Source: Saxibacter everestensis (GTDB taxonomy: Bacteria; Actinomycetota; Actinomycetes; Actinomycetales; Brevibacteriaceae). From it: a stretch of DNA of 64,000 nt. The stretch covers positions 558,001-622,000 of the forward strand of contig NZ_CP090958.1 in NCBI RefSeq assembly GCF_025787225.1, written 5' to 3'. The notes beneath the pieces are model-generated. The model saw only the letters and a program-made list of their open reading frames with translations. It was not told where the DNA came from and ran no database searches. The translations under genes were made by a program, and so were the position numbers. Each line of letters starts with the position of its first letter. The stretch's first letter is position 1. This document shows positions 39,834 to 50,170 of the stretch, in pieces.

Positions 39834-42800
39834 GTGGCATCTCCGATCGGCGCAGCGTATGTCGAGGTCAAGCCGTCGTTCCGCGGTACCCAGTCGGCGG
39901 TGCGGCGGGAGTTCGGGAAGCTGAACCCACTGGCCGCGCAGGCTGGCAGCCAGTCGGGGCAGCAGTTCAGCACCCAGTTCCAGGCGCGCACGTCCCGTGT
40001 CGGGCAGCGACTGTCATCGGCGTTGAAGATCGGTGTCGTCGCTGCCGGTACCGCTATCGCGGCGGCGGGCATGGTGGGCCTGAAAACGGCGGCGCAGATG
40101 GAAACCGCCCAGATCGCGTTCACTACCATGCTCGGCAGCGCGGAGAAGGCGCAGGCGTTCCTCGCGAAGCTCGCCGATTTCGCTGCGAAAACACCGTTCG
40201 ATTTGCCCGGGCTGCAGAAGTCGGCGCAGTCGCTGATTTCAATCGGGATCGACGCTGACCGGGTCATTCCGATCATGACCACCCTGGGCAATGTGACCTC
40301 CGGCATGGGAACCGGGGCGGAGGGTGTGCAGCGGGCGACGGTCGCCATCCAGCAGATGAACGCTGCGGGGAGGATCACCGCTGAGGACCTAAACCAGCTG
40401 AGGGACGCCGGGATTCCGGTGTTCGACCTGCTGACCGCTGCGACGGGTCGGAGCACCGAAGAGATCGCCAAGATGGCGCAGACCGGGAAGCTCGGTCGCA
40501 CCGAACTCACCCAGCTCATGTCCGCTCTCGAGTCCGGTAAGGGTCTCGAAAGATTTGACGGGATGATGGAGAAGCAGTCCGCTTCCCTCGCCGGACTGTG
40601 GTCCACCCTGAAAGACGCGTTCTCGGTCGGCCTGGCGAAAGCCATCCAGCCGGTCATCCCGATGCTCAAGACCGGGTTGCAGGGCGCAATCAGCGGCATC
40701 AACACGGTGCTGCCTGCCCTAGTGGCGGGGTTCAAGGGCATCGTTGAGGCCGGGGTGGCGTTCACGCAGTGGGCTGCCGCGAACCAAGGCCTACTCACCG
40801 GGCTCGGCACTGTGATCGCGGGTCTCGCCGCGGGGATCGTCGCGTACACGATCGCCACACGTGTCGCCAGTGCTGTCACGATCACTTGGAACGCGATCCA
40901 GACTCTCGCGAAGTTCGCGACCGCCGGCTGGGCCGTGCAGCAGCGCTTGCTAAACGTGGCGATGCGAGCCAACCCGATCGGTCTCATCGTCACCGCCCTC
41001 ACCCTGCTGGTGACTGGTGTCGTCCTCGCCTACAACAAAGTGTCGTGGTTCCGCGACGGACTGAACGTGGTCTGGGCTGGGATTAAGATCGCCGTGGGCG
41101 CCGTCGTCGGATGGTTCCAGACGTACGTCGCCCCGACTCTCGCCGCCGTGTGGACGGGTATCTCCACCGCCGCGATGTGGCTGTGGCAAAACGTCTTCAC
41201 CCCAGTGTTCGCTGGTATCGCTGCGGTCGTTTCACTCTGGTGGAACTACTACGTGAAGCCGATATTCAACGCGGTCATGTTCGTGGTCCGGAACATTCTG
41301 GCACCCGTGTTCACGTGGCTGTGGAACTCGATCATCAAACCGGTGTTCGGGTTTATCGGGCTGTTGATTCGCACGTGGTGGGCTGGCGCGAAAATCGTGT
41401 TCGGCTGGGTTGCCGGGTTTATCCGGACGGTCCTCGCGCCGGTTTTCAACTTCCTGTGGACTGTCGTGAAAATCGCGTTCCAAGCGATCCGCGCCATCAT
41501 TCAAATCTGGTGGAACGTTGCCGTGAAACCGATCCTGAACGGTGCGGTGTGGTTCTTCAAGAACGTCCTCGGCCCGGTGTTCACCTGGCTGTGGCGCAAC
41601 ATCGTCACGCCCGTATTCAACGGCATCAAGGCCATTATCTCAGGCGTGTGGAACAACGGGATTAAGCCGATCTTCAACGCGGTCAAGGCTGGTATCAAAA
41701 CGGTCGCGGACGCATTCAACGTCGCGAAGGACGCGATCGGGCGGGCTTGGGACGGGATCAAAGAGAAGGCTAAGAAGCCGATCAAGTTCGTATTGGAAAC
41801 GATCATCCAAAAAGGGATCATCGACAACTTCAACAAGATCGCCGAGAAGTTCAAGGTTGACCCGATCTCGTTTAAGGCGTGGCCGGTTAAGGGTTTCGAC
41901 GTGGGCGGCTGGACGGGTCCCGGCTCCCGGTTGAAGCCTGCCGGTGTGGTCCACGCCGACGAGTTCGTCGTGAACAAGAAGTCGCGCCGCCGGATCGAAT
42001 CCCAGATACCGGGCCTGCTCGACCACATGAACCGCACCGGCAGTGTGCCGGGCTACGCGAAGGGCGGGAAGGTCGGCACCCTGATGGATGCCGCCGACTG
42101 GTGGATCGGTAAAGGCGCTCGTGCTTCGGAGCATCCGAGGTTCGGCAGCGTCGGTCGGCACTCGAAGAATTCGCTGCACTACTCGGGTAATGCGGTGGAC
42201 CTAAATGCTGGCCCGGGTGGGCAGAATTCCACGGAGATGCGGTTTTTCGACAAGTGGATGGGCGCATTCAAGAAAGCGTTTCCCGGTATTCGTGTCATTT
42301 GGCGTGCTGCAGGCCACTTCAATCACGCCCACATCGACACGTCGAACGGCGCCGATATCGGCAATGTCGCGGGCGGCGGCGGTGGCGGTGGTGGCGGGTT
42401 CAACCTGCTGGACACGTTGCTGAAACCGTTTACTGGGCTTAAGAAGAAGCTCAGTGAGGTCGGTTCGTCGCCTTTCGCGCAGGTCGCTAAGAGCGCGGCG
42501 AAACAGATCATCGGTATGCCTATTGACTGGATTAAGAAGAACAATCCGGTCGCTGATGTGGGCGAGAAGATCAAGGACGTTGCTGGCCGGGTTTCGAATG
42601 CCGCGGCTCAGGGTAAGGGCCGCGCGTGGGCGCTCGCGAAGGGCGTCAACTGGGACGACTTGAATTATATCGTTTCCAGGGAGTCAGGCTGGAATCCGCG
42701 GGCGAAGAATCCGCGGTCGTCGGCTGCCGGTTTGCCGCAGTTTATTGCCGCGAATCAGAAGCATTACGGCGTGTATCCGATCCGGTCGAAGGGTGTGTGG

Positions 42801-43160
42801 GCGCAGCTCGACGCGATGAAGCGGTATGTGAATGACCGGTTCGACGGGTTCGCTAATGCCCGCCGGTATTGGGAGCGTCACAACCATTACGCGTCTGGTG
42901 GTCGTGTGGCCCCGGTGAAGTACGACCAGGGCGGTTTCCTGCCGCCGGGGTTGACGACGGTGCTGAACGCGACGGGTCGGCCGGAGCCGGTGTTCACGGC
43001 GAAGCAGTTCCAGTCGTTTGGGTCGGATGTGCGGATGCCGGAAACCCTCGTGGTGCAGGACGTGAACGGGCAGCTGATCGGAACCATGAAGGTCGTCGCG
43101 AAGGGTGAGGCGAAGTCTGTGGTTGCTGGTGCGGCGTTTGACGCGGAGAGGGGGCACTAG
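39834..43160 (+). CDS. Tape measure protein with cell-wall hydrolase domains
   Basis: The 1108-residue protein sets tail length. It starts with helical segments, then hydrophobic Trp/Phe-rich repeats (about 450-620, recurring APVFTWLW and KPIFNAV). The C-terminal third has an M15-like zinc peptidase pattern (H782, D789 in HYSGNAVD; H831, H833 in HFNHAHID) and a lytic-transglycosylase-like SRESGWNP (E950) with AAGLPQF. These would breach peptidoglycan during DNA entry. GTG start. Confidence 0.9.
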   Translation: MASPIGAAYVEVKPSFRGTQSAVRREFGKLNPLAAQAGSQSGQQFSTQFQARTSRVGQRLSSALKIGVVAAGTAIAAAGMVGLKTAAQMETAQIAFTTMLGSAEKAQAFLAKLADFAAKTPFDLPGLQKSAQSLISIGIDADRVIPIMTTLGNVTSGMGTGAEGVQRATVAIQQMNAAGRITAEDLNQLRDAGIPVFDLLTAATGRSTEEIAKMAQTGKLGRTELTQLMSALESGKGLERFDGMMEKQSASLAGLWSTLKDAFSVGLAKAIQPVIPMLKTGLQGAISGINTVLPALVAGFKGIVEAGVAFTQWAAANQGLLTGLGTVIAGLAAGIVAYTIATRVASAVTITWNAIQTLAKFATAGWAVQQRLLNVAMRANPIGLIVTALTLLVTGVVLAYNKVSWFRDGLNVVWAGIKIAVGAVVGWFQTYVAPTLAAVWTGISTAAMWLWQNVFTPVFAGIAAVVSLWWNYYVKPIFNAVMFVVRNILAPVFTWLWNSIIKPVFGFIGLLIRTWWAGAKIVFGWVAGFIRTVLAPVFNFLWTVVKIAFQAIRAIIQIWWNVAVKPILNGAVWFFKNVLGPVFTWLWRNIVTPVFNGIKAIISGVWNNGIKPIFNAVKAGIKTVADAFNVAKDAIGRAWDGIKEKAKKPIKFVLETIIQKGIIDNFNKIAEKFKVDPISFKAWPVKGFDVGGWTGPGSRLKPAGVVHADEFVVNKKSRRRIESQIPGLLDHMNRTGSVPGYAKGGKVGTLMDAADWWIGKGARASEHPRFGSVGRHSKNSLHYSGNAVDLNAGPGGQNSTEMRFFDKWMGAFKKAFPGIRVIWRAAGHFNHAHIDTSNGADIGNVAGGGGGGGGGFNLLDTLLKPFTGLKKKLSEVGSSPFAQVAKSAAKQIIGMPIDWIKKNNPVADVGEKIKDVAGRVSNAAAQGKGRAWALAKGVNWDDLNYIVSRESGWNPRAKNPRSSAAGLPQFIAANQKHYGVYPIRSKGVWAQLDAMKRYVNDRFDGFANARRYWERHNHYASGGRVAPVKYDQGGFLPPGLTTVLNATGRPEPVFTAKQFQSFGSDVRMPETLVVQDVNGQLIGTMKVVAKGEAKSVVAGAAFDAERGH

Positions 43161-45263
43161 ATGCCGATCGTAGTGGACCCCGGTTTTGTTCCGGTGCCGT
43201 CGTTGGCTCCTGTCGTGTCGCCTGACGGTGTGTTGTCGGTGGAGGTTGACCGCGTGAACGCGGGCGCGCTGCTGCACGCCGCGTTCGACCCGTACCGGCC
43301 CGAGAAGGTGTTGCGCCGAAACCTTGTCTCGAATCCGTCGTTTGAGACGGGCACTGCAGGGTGGTCCGCTGACAGTGGTGTGACGCTGGCCCCAACCACG
43401 GTTTTTGCCGGTCAGATGAACGGAACTGTGGGTTCGTCAATAGCGCTTCTAACTGTCGGATCGGGTTACGCATCTCCTTACGCCAAGCTCGAAACGCATG
43501 CAGACAATGCCATGCCTGTGACTCCTGGCGGGTGGGTCGCTGTCCGGTTCTGGGCGGCAACCGAGAGTACTGGTGAGCAGATTCGAGTGCAACTTCGATT
43601 CGGCACGCCGAGTGAAGGTTATGCCTACTACGCGGGCAGCTTCGCCCCAGCCGGGTTCTATACGGGGAAGTTCTTCACTTTTGCCGCCCGGATCCCGACA
43701 GGTAAGACCGTAGTTAGAGTGCAATCCCAACTGTTTTCCGGGTCAACTACGGTGAACCTCGCGGCGGGTAAACGCATGTGGGCGGATCAAATCATCGCAT
43801 GTACTGGATCGACTCAAGCGGATGTGCTCGCGGCTGTTGCGGCCTATTTCGACGGCGACACACCGGACACACCGAACCTGGCGTACCGGTTCACAGCCGC
43901 ACCCCACGCCTCACCATCTGAAGAGTATATTCCGGCTGTCCCGCACGCCGAGCCGGGAAGGACGGAGGAAATACTCCGCACCAACTACGCCCGGAATCCG
44001 GGTTTCTCTGGTGCGAGTGTCGGCGACATCGGCACGTGGGACGACTCCTCGACGTGGTTCACCACGTCCCAGCCGGCCACTCGGGTCGCACGGTTCACGT
44101 ATACGGGCGCGACAGCGACCGGGAACTACTATTTCGTGAACCTCCCAGCAGGTTTGACGCCGATCCGGAAGGGCCAACGGTTCACGTTCGGCCTGACGGT
44201 GAAGAACGCGGGCACCGTGGCGATCAAGGCGTTCATCCGGTCGGCGTTCAACGCCGACGAGTCGGGCGACGCGAGGACCACGCCGGTTACTATCGCGGCT
44301 GGGGCGCAGCAGCGTCTCACCGTCACATCCACCGCGTCACCGAGCGACGGGTCCACTGTCCGCGTGTGGGCGGCGTTGTTCGACCCTGCCGCGGGGTCGT
44401 TGGTGGACGTGTCGGAGCCGCAAATCGAATGGGGCACAGTCGCCACCCCGTTTTTCGGTGACTGGTTCGTGGATGGTCCGGACCTCTCCTACCGGTGGGT
44501 GCCAGACAACCCGTACCGGATCGAAGAGTACCGGCCAGCACGCGCCAGCACCCTACCCCAGAAAGTCAGGTTTGAGCGGGGCGACGGCACACCCGTCCGC
44601 TCCGGCAACCCGGCGTGGGCTCCCGGCGGGTACGCCACCGCCTACGACCACGAAGCCCCGTTAGGCGTGGGAGCGTCATGGCGGGCTGTCCCGATCTACG
44701 CGGACGGGACGGAAGGCCAACCCACAGCGGGCGTGTCCACCCTCATCCCGGAACCGCCCCGGCAGACGGTGTGGATCAAATCCACCACCGACCCGAACGA
44801 GTCGATGAAAATCGACCCGACCGAATGGTTCCAACCGTCATACGCCGACCGAACATCGTCCACATCAATCCAGGGCGACCGGTTCCCGGCCATGACCTGG
44901 GATATGCACGCCTCCCTCACGGGGACGCTGAAATTCAAAACCCGCTCCAAGGCTGAGACGGGCAGGCTGGCGACCCTTCTCGATTCGGGTCCGCTACTCA
45001 TCCAGTGGAACCGGATCGCAGGGATCGAGGACTTCTATTTCCTGCCGGGCGCGATCTCGAAACGGATCGTCACCTACACGGAGCAGGGACCAGTGTTTGA
45101 GTTCACGATCCCGGTGACTGAGTGCCGACGGCCCGCGACGGTGGATGCGCCACTCCGCATTCCGGGCTTGTCGTGGAACACGGTGGCCGAGAACTATGCG
45201 TCGTGGACGGAACTCAGCACGCAGGTGCCGTCGTGGCGTGCCCTGCTCGGCGTCCACCGATAG
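43161..45263 (+). CDS. Minor tail protein with carbohydrate-binding-like modules
   Basis: The 700-residue protein has two jelly-roll-like modules: NLVSNPSFETGTAGW (about 56-70) and NYARNPGFSG (about 276-285), resembling CBM4/9 folds, then a C-terminal part (about 530-690) with MTWDMHASLTGTLKFKTRSK. Position after the tape measure suggests distal tail or adsorption function. It starts one base after the tape-measure stop. Confidence 0.75.
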   Translation: MPIVVDPGFVPVPSLAPVVSPDGVLSVEVDRVNAGALLHAAFDPYRPEKVLRRNLVSNPSFETGTAGWSADSGVTLAPTTVFAGQMNGTVGSSIALLTVGSGYASPYAKLETHADNAMPVTPGGWVAVRFWAATESTGEQIRVQLRFGTPSEGYAYYAGSFAPAGFYTGKFFTFAARIPTGKTVVRVQSQLFSGSTTVNLAAGKRMWADQIIACTGSTQADVLAAVAAYFDGDTPDTPNLAYRFTAAPHASPSEEYIPAVPHAEPGRTEEILRTNYARNPGFSGASVGDIGTWDDSSTWFTTSQPATRVARFTYTGATATGNYYFVNLPAGLTPIRKGQRFTFGLTVKNAGTVAIKAFIRSAFNADESGDARTTPVTIAAGAQQRLTVTSTASPSDGSTVRVWAALFDPAAGSLVDVSEPQIEWGTVATPFFGDWFVDGPDLSYRWVPDNPYRIEEYRPARASTLPQKVRFERGDGTPVRSGNPAWAPGGYATAYDHEAPLGVGASWRAVPIYADGTEGQPTAGVSTLIPEPPRQTVWIKSTTDPNESMKIDPTEWFQPSYADRTSSTSIQGDRFPAMTWDMHASLTGTLKFKTRSKAETGRLATLLDSGPLLIQWNRIAGIEDFYFLPGAISKRIVTYTEQGPVFEFTIPVTECRRPATVDAPLRIPGLSWNTVAENYASWTELSTQVPSWRALLGVHR

Positions 45264-45272
45264 GAGGCAGCC

Positions 45273-46436
45273 GTGCAGCCTGTCACGGAACGCTGGCTCG
45301 CGTCGCTGGCTTTGGCACGGTGGATACCGCGCGTAGAATGGTCCCCAGACCGGGGCGTCACGTGGCTGCCCCTGACCCTGCATGACGGGTCGGCTACCGC
45401 GGACTCGAAATCGCAGGTCCGCTGGTCCTCCACCCTCACCTGCTCCGGGGCGGACGTCGGTAGGCACGGACTGTCGCCGTTCGGGTCGCGTGTCCGTATC
45501 CACATGGGCCTCGCGTACGACCGGCACACGGTGGAGGAAGTCCGGTTGGGCACGTACCGGGTGGAGGACCTCGACCAGACGGGCGTCCGGCCGGGCCGGT
45601 TCACCATCAAATGCGCGTCTCTCGAAGCGCAGGTTATGGATGCCCGGTTCCAACGCGCCCGCTCCTTCCCTGCCGGGCCGTCACGGTTCCTCCTCGAACA
45701 GCTGATTCGTGAAGTGCTGCCGGAAGCATCCATTCAGTGGCAGGTCGGTGATCTGGACATTCCGCAGCTGACGGAGGAACGGGACCGGTGGGGCCTGATC
45801 GACGGACGCTCCGACGCGGCGTCGATCGCAAAAAGCCTCGGCGCACGAGTGTTCGCGGATGCTCGGGGCGTGTTCACGGTCGCCCCGGTGCCGTCGCTGG
45901 AAGATAAGCCGGCGTGGACGGTGGATGTGGGTCCTGGCGGGATGCTGGTCGAACCGTCGTCGTCGCTGTCCCGGAAAGGCGTGTACAACCAGGTCGTCGC
46001 CAGAGGGTCTCGTGATGACGGCACACCTCCGGTCGGGCCGGTGACGGTGTCCGACACTGACCCCACGAGCCCTACCTACGTCAATACCGACGCCACGAGT
46101 GACGATAAGGGGCCGTTCGGTGAGGTGCCGATGTTCTACACATCCCAGCTCCTGAAAACGATCGCGCAATGTGAGAAAGCCGCGAAAGGGTTGTTGGCTC
46201 CCCGGCTCGGATTGAAGCAGACCGCCTCCATTAAAACGTTGACGAATTTTGCGTTGGAGCCGGATGACGTGATCGACGCACGCCAGCCGGACGGGTCGAT
46301 GGCCCCCACGATCGTGGACTCCATCTCTTACCCGCTGACGGGCGGGGCGATGGACTTGTCCACGCGGGCTACGACAACCCGGCTGGCCGGTCAGGTGACG
46401 GTGGACGCGGCTGAAGAGGGCGGTGACATCCAGTGA
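45273..46436 (+). CDS. Baseplate/minor tail protein (DUF5047-like)
   Basis: The 387-residue protein (RVEWSPDRGVTWLPLTLHDG, RVRIHMGLAYDRHTVEEVRL) matches my memory of the DUF5047 tail family, in the place of the tail-associated hub protein. GTG start. It overlaps the next gene by 4 bp. Confidence 0.75.
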   Translation: MQPVTERWLASLALARWIPRVEWSPDRGVTWLPLTLHDGSATADSKSQVRWSSTLTCSGADVGRHGLSPFGSRVRIHMGLAYDRHTVEEVRLGTYRVEDLDQTGVRPGRFTIKCASLEAQVMDARFQRARSFPAGPSRFLLEQLIREVLPEASIQWQVGDLDIPQLTEERDRWGLIDGRSDAASIAKSLGARVFADARGVFTVAPVPSLEDKPAWTVDVGPGGMLVEPSSSLSRKGVYNQVVARGSRDDGTPPVGPVTVSDTDPTSPTYVNTDATSDDKGPFGEVPMFYTSQLLKTIAQCEKAAKGLLAPRLGLKQTASIKTLTNFALEPDDVIDARQPDGSMAPTIVDSISYPLTGGAMDLSTRATTTRLAGQVTVDAAEEGGDIQ

Positions 46437-47314
46437 CGACCGAATCGGACGCCTTAACCGCCGTTGTCCGCCGCGAAGTCGATAAACGCATCTCGGACCT
46501 GTACGCGCTCATGTCGGTGGATTCCCCGCGCGAGGACGGCACCGTGAACCTGGCAATCGGTGACCAGGTTTTGCCGGGGATCTCCGCCGACACGTCGTAC
46601 ACGGACCGGAAAGACGGCGACACGGTTCTCGTGCTGCGTCACCCTGCCGGGTGGCGTGTCCTCGGGAAAGTCGGGAGCGAGTACGCGCCCCCTGAGGTGG
46701 ATGTGCCGGTCGTGTCGTGGGGTAACCCGCCACCTGCGGGTAACGGCTGGGTCCAGGCCTCGGTGATGTGGGTCCGGGCTGGTGAGGTGTACGCCCAGCG
46801 CGGCGAGGGGCCGCAGCTGCCGGGCGAACCGGGGCCATCCATTCCGGCGCCGAAACCGGTGACGTTCGGGCCAGCATCTACGTCCGGTTACCGGTCGGGT
46901 AACCGTGACGGTGAAACGCCCGCGCAGGGCGCATGGCCGTCCTACCCGAAAGCCTGGTCGGGGGCGTGGTTTTACGGCGACCGGATCGCCGACGAATGCG
47001 TGGGTAAATCGGTGGAGAAGATCGAGGTCCGGGTGGCTCGCACGTCGAAGAACCACGGCGTGTCAGGTAAAGCCACGGCCCGGCTGTACATGCATGAGGA
47101 GCGGAACCGCACTTCGTCCCGTCCTGCGCTCAGCAATGGGTACGGGGCGGCGGAACTCGGGCTGGGACAGTCCAAGTGGGTGTCCCTGCCGGCGGACTGG
47201 ACGACCGCACTGAAGTCCGGGACCAAGAAGGGTATCGGCTGCACCGCGGGTGTGGGTTCCGACTATCTCGTGTTCACGGACGGCTGCGGCGATATTCGCA
47301 TCACCTTTAACTGA
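46433..47314 (+). CDS. Minor tail protein (293 aa)
   Basis: The N-terminal half has an OB-like domain (INLAIGDQVLPG-type: VNLAIGDQVLPGISADTSY and TVLVLRHPAGWRVLGKV), the C-terminal half a beta-rich domain with NGYGAAELGLGQSKWVSLP. Likely a baseplate component. GTG start. Confidence 0.72.
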   Translation: MTTESDALTAVVRREVDKRISDLYALMSVDSPREDGTVNLAIGDQVLPGISADTSYTDRKDGDTVLVLRHPAGWRVLGKVGSEYAPPEVDVPVVSWGNPPPAGNGWVQASVMWVRAGEVYAQRGEGPQLPGEPGPSIPAPKPVTFGPASTSGYRSGNRDGETPAQGAWPSYPKAWSGAWFYGDRIADECVGKSVEKIEVRVARTSKNHGVSGKATARLYMHEERNRTSSRPALSNGYGAAELGLGQSKWVSLPADWTTALKSGTKKGIGCTAGVGSDYLVFTDGCGDIRITFN

Positions 47315-47344
47315 CCTAAACCCTTGGAAGGACGTGCCTGGCTG

Positions 47345-47956
47345 ATGCCTGCCTCCATATTTTCGAGAATCCCGTACCCCTCCGCAGTGGACGCCCCAGA
47401 TGGTGCAGCGCAAATGCACGAGATGGTGGACTGGTTGGACAGCCGTACCGTCCTCCTCGCAGCCAACGCGGCGGACCGGGACGCGAAGTACGGTGAAGCG
47501 CCGCCGGGTGTGATCGTGTCCTCCGGCCTGACGAAACAGGTGTGGCAGAAAGTCGGCACCGGTTCGTCCAACGACGACTGGCTGGACGTTTACTCGGACA
47601 CCGGGTGGGTGACGACCGGTTTCCTTCCGGCGCCGGGATGGTCGATCGGCTCGTACATGAAGGCACGGCGCATCTGCGATTCGATCAACATTCGCGGTGA
47701 ACTGGTCCGGACTGGCGGGACGATCCAGGGGCAGGCGGACGGGAATCTTTCCCCCGATGTCCCGCTAGTAACGATCCCCAGCATCTTCGCTCCGGGATCA
47801 CCGGACCGGGTGGAGGGGTCAATGCGAGCGTCGTACACGTCAGGCGCTGTCGAACTCGGCAACGACGCGATCGTAATGCTCGCGGACATCCACACGAACT
47901 CGGGCATCGGCGAAGGCCAATACCTCAGGTTCACCTTTCCGTTCTTCGCGAACTAA
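47345..47956 (+). CDS. Minor tail protein (203 aa)
   Basis: Starts MPASIFSRIPYPSAVDAPDG then a segment LDSRTVLLAANAADRDAKYG and a beta-rich end. Placed between baseplate and spike genes. Specific role unknown. Confidence 0.65.
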   Translation: MPASIFSRIPYPSAVDAPDGAAQMHEMVDWLDSRTVLLAANAADRDAKYGEAPPGVIVSSGLTKQVWQKVGTGSSNDDWLDVYSDTGWVTTGFLPAPGWSIGSYMKARRICDSINIRGELVRTGGTIQGQADGNLSPDVPLVTIPSIFAPGSPDRVEGSMRASYTSGAVELGNDAIVMLADIHTNSGIGEGQYLRFTFPFFAN

Positions 47957-47967
47957 GGGGGCCACTG

Positions 47968-49746
47968 ATGCCATATCGTCTTTTCGGCGGGACGCCCTCC
48001 GACGTGACCACCGACAGTTCCGGGAACGTGGTGGGTGGCGTGCAGCTGCCCGTCTGGGACAGCTTTACTGGTGGCGCTCAGGTCACCGACTTGAAGAAAC
48101 TGGATGGCACACCCCTGCCGGGTGTCGCATCCTCCCTCACCGCGCAAGAGGCCAGCAACCCTGCCGATGTGGGCAGGATCGTGTTTCAGGCTCCCGACCA
48201 GTTCACGACCCTGTACCTGGACCGCGGGTACGGCTCCCGGTGGGCCGTCTCGACACTGGATATTGGGACGCTGTTACCCACAGCCATACAAAAGGCCGAC
48301 CTCGCGATGGTCCAATCCACGGCAGCCGTGGACACCGCCGATGAAGCCTTAGCTGTGGCGGAGCAGAAAGTGTCCGGCCAGGTCGTGTCCGTGCTCGACT
48401 ATGGCGCTAAAGGTGACGGGGTGACTGACGACTATGACGCCTTCGTGGCCGCATTCCAGGCTGGTAAACGTGTGTTCGTCCCCGCGGGTATATATCGAAT
48501 CAGGACAGCTATTCTCGTCCCTTCCGGCTGCGAGTTGTTCGGTGAGGGCATGGACCGAACGATCATCCGGCTCACCGACACCGCCGACCCAGACACGTGG
48601 GTGGTAACGAACGCGAACCGTGCGGGTGGGGACGCGCACATTTACCTGCACGATTTCACTGCCGATTGGAACTGTGACCGTCCCGGCGGTTTGAACGGTA
48701 CCGGAGGTAGCCGGGGGTCGTGTGTGACGTTCGGGCAGGTGCAGTACGGGTACATCGACCGGGTGAAGGCGATCAACGCGGGCTTGCACGGTTTCGACGT
48801 GTGCCAGGGCACCTTGGAGTACCCGTACATGGGCGACGGGTACGTCGCGCCGGACCGGTCCCAGCATGTGTGGATCAGTAACTGTATCGCCCACAATTGG
48901 GGCGACGACGGTTTCACCACCCACCATTCGGATTACATCCACATCACGAACTGCTACGCCGAAGGGCCCAGACAGCGAGGAAATAATAACGGGTTCGAGG
49001 TGGACGACGGCAGCCGGTTCGTGACTTTGACCGCGAACACTTCCGAGAATTGCTACGGCGGCGTTGAGATTAAGGCTCACCATAATGCGTCCGCCGGGCA
49101 GGGTGTGACGATCAACGGGCACATGAGCATCCGGGACGTCCGTTCCTATAATTGGCGGCACATCGGCCACCATGTGGCGGCTGACCCGCTGTCGGTGTCG
49201 GCGTTCTCGATCACCGCGACCAACCTCACGTCGCTGCATGCGGGGAACAGGACTGGTTTCTATGAGGATGCGTCCGCCCGATGCATGTCGATTAGCGCGT
49301 TCGTCAACGTGAACGTTAACGGTTTGTTGTGCATCGGCGACCCTTTGTACGACTACGCGGACGGGCCTCTCGTGGCGCTGCAGTACAAGGCCCGGAACGT
49401 GAACATCTCGAATGTGACCGCCCGCGGGTTCAACTCGGCGTCAACCGTCATTTACTGCACTGGCGGGGACCAAAAAGTGGACTCCATCAACATCTCGAAT
49501 ATCGCCGCTGACGCGTGTACGAAACGCATGGTGCAGATCGGGTCCGACGTGAAAGGCGTCAACGTAACCAACGTCACGGGGAAAGCCGCTACCACGGGTG
49601 CCCTGTACACGGTGGACGCCGCGAGCAACTCCACCATCACAGTGCAGGGTGTCCTGTGCACCGGGTTCCCGACCGCGGTCCGCCACAACTCCACGAACTA
49701 CGCCACCGTGAAGCTGTGGGCCGCTTCCGCCAACAACACGGCCTAG
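47968..49746 (+). CDS. Tail spike with pectate-lyase-like beta helix
   Basis: The 592-residue protein has an N-terminal adaptor (1-135) and a right-handed parallel beta helix beginning VSVLDYGAKGDGVTDDYDAF (about 137-156), followed by repeating strands (HVWISNCIAHNWGDDGF, DYIHITNCYAEGP, VNISNVTARGF). Such spikes bind and may cut host surface glycans, so this is the best candidate for receptor recognition. Confidence 0.88.
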   Translation: MPYRLFGGTPSDVTTDSSGNVVGGVQLPVWDSFTGGAQVTDLKKLDGTPLPGVASSLTAQEASNPADVGRIVFQAPDQFTTLYLDRGYGSRWAVSTLDIGTLLPTAIQKADLAMVQSTAAVDTADEALAVAEQKVSGQVVSVLDYGAKGDGVTDDYDAFVAAFQAGKRVFVPAGIYRIRTAILVPSGCELFGEGMDRTIIRLTDTADPDTWVVTNANRAGGDAHIYLHDFTADWNCDRPGGLNGTGGSRGSCVTFGQVQYGYIDRVKAINAGLHGFDVCQGTLEYPYMGDGYVAPDRSQHVWISNCIAHNWGDDGFTTHHSDYIHITNCYAEGPRQRGNNNGFEVDDGSRFVTLTANTSENCYGGVEIKAHHNASAGQGVTINGHMSIRDVRSYNWRHIGHHVAADPLSVSAFSITATNLTSLHAGNRTGFYEDASARCMSISAFVNVNVNGLLCIGDPLYDYADGPLVALQYKARNVNISNVTARGFNSASTVIYCTGGDQKVDSINISNIAADACTKRMVQIGSDVKGVNVTNVTGKAATTGALYTVDAASNSTITVQGVLCTGFPTAVRHNSTNYATVKLWAASANNTA

Positions 49747-49756
49747 GAGAACTTCC

Positions 49757-50170
49757 ATGCCAAGACTCAACGGACGACGAGGCGCATTCCAGCTACTGTT
49801 TTCGCTCACCTATCTGGCTCTGGGGGTGTCGTATCTGCTGGTTGAGCCGTCGAGGGCCAGAGCGAACGCGCTGGATTGGTTGACCGCGTTCGTTGATGTC
49901 AACGACTTGGGGTGGCCGTGGCTGATCGCAGCGATGGTGGCCGCTATGTCCGCGTTCCAAGTGGAACCGCTGGATCGGTATGGTTTCGGGGCGCTTGCCG
50001 CTATCCCGGCCGCGTGGGGCTGCCTGTACCTGATCCCCACTTTCACGGGGGAAGCCCGTACAGGCTGGATCACAACCTGCCTGTACTGGTCCCTCGCGGT
50101 TGCTGTGATGGTCGTCGCGGGAATGCGGAATCCCGTTAAGCCGGTCAATGTTGTGCGGGTCGATCAGTAA
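49757..50170 (+). CDS. Phage membrane protein, four predicted helices
   Basis: The 137-residue protein has four hydrophobic helices (about 13-28, 50-65, 75-95, 103-121). Similar proteins follow tail spikes in actinophages. It could take part in lysis as a second holin-like protein; direct evidence is lacking. Confidence 0.7.
   Translation: MPRLNGRRGAFQLLFSLTYLALGVSYLLVEPSRARANALDWLTAFVDVNDLGWPWLIAAMVAAMSAFQVEPLDRYGFGALAAIPAAWGCLYLIPTFTGEARTGWITTCLYWSLAVAVMVVAGMRNPVKPVNVVRVDQ

Noticed and set aside
39611-41002. 463-residue minus-strand ORF
   Set aside because: Shadow of the tape measure gene in high-GC DNA; low-complexity composition and no start signal.
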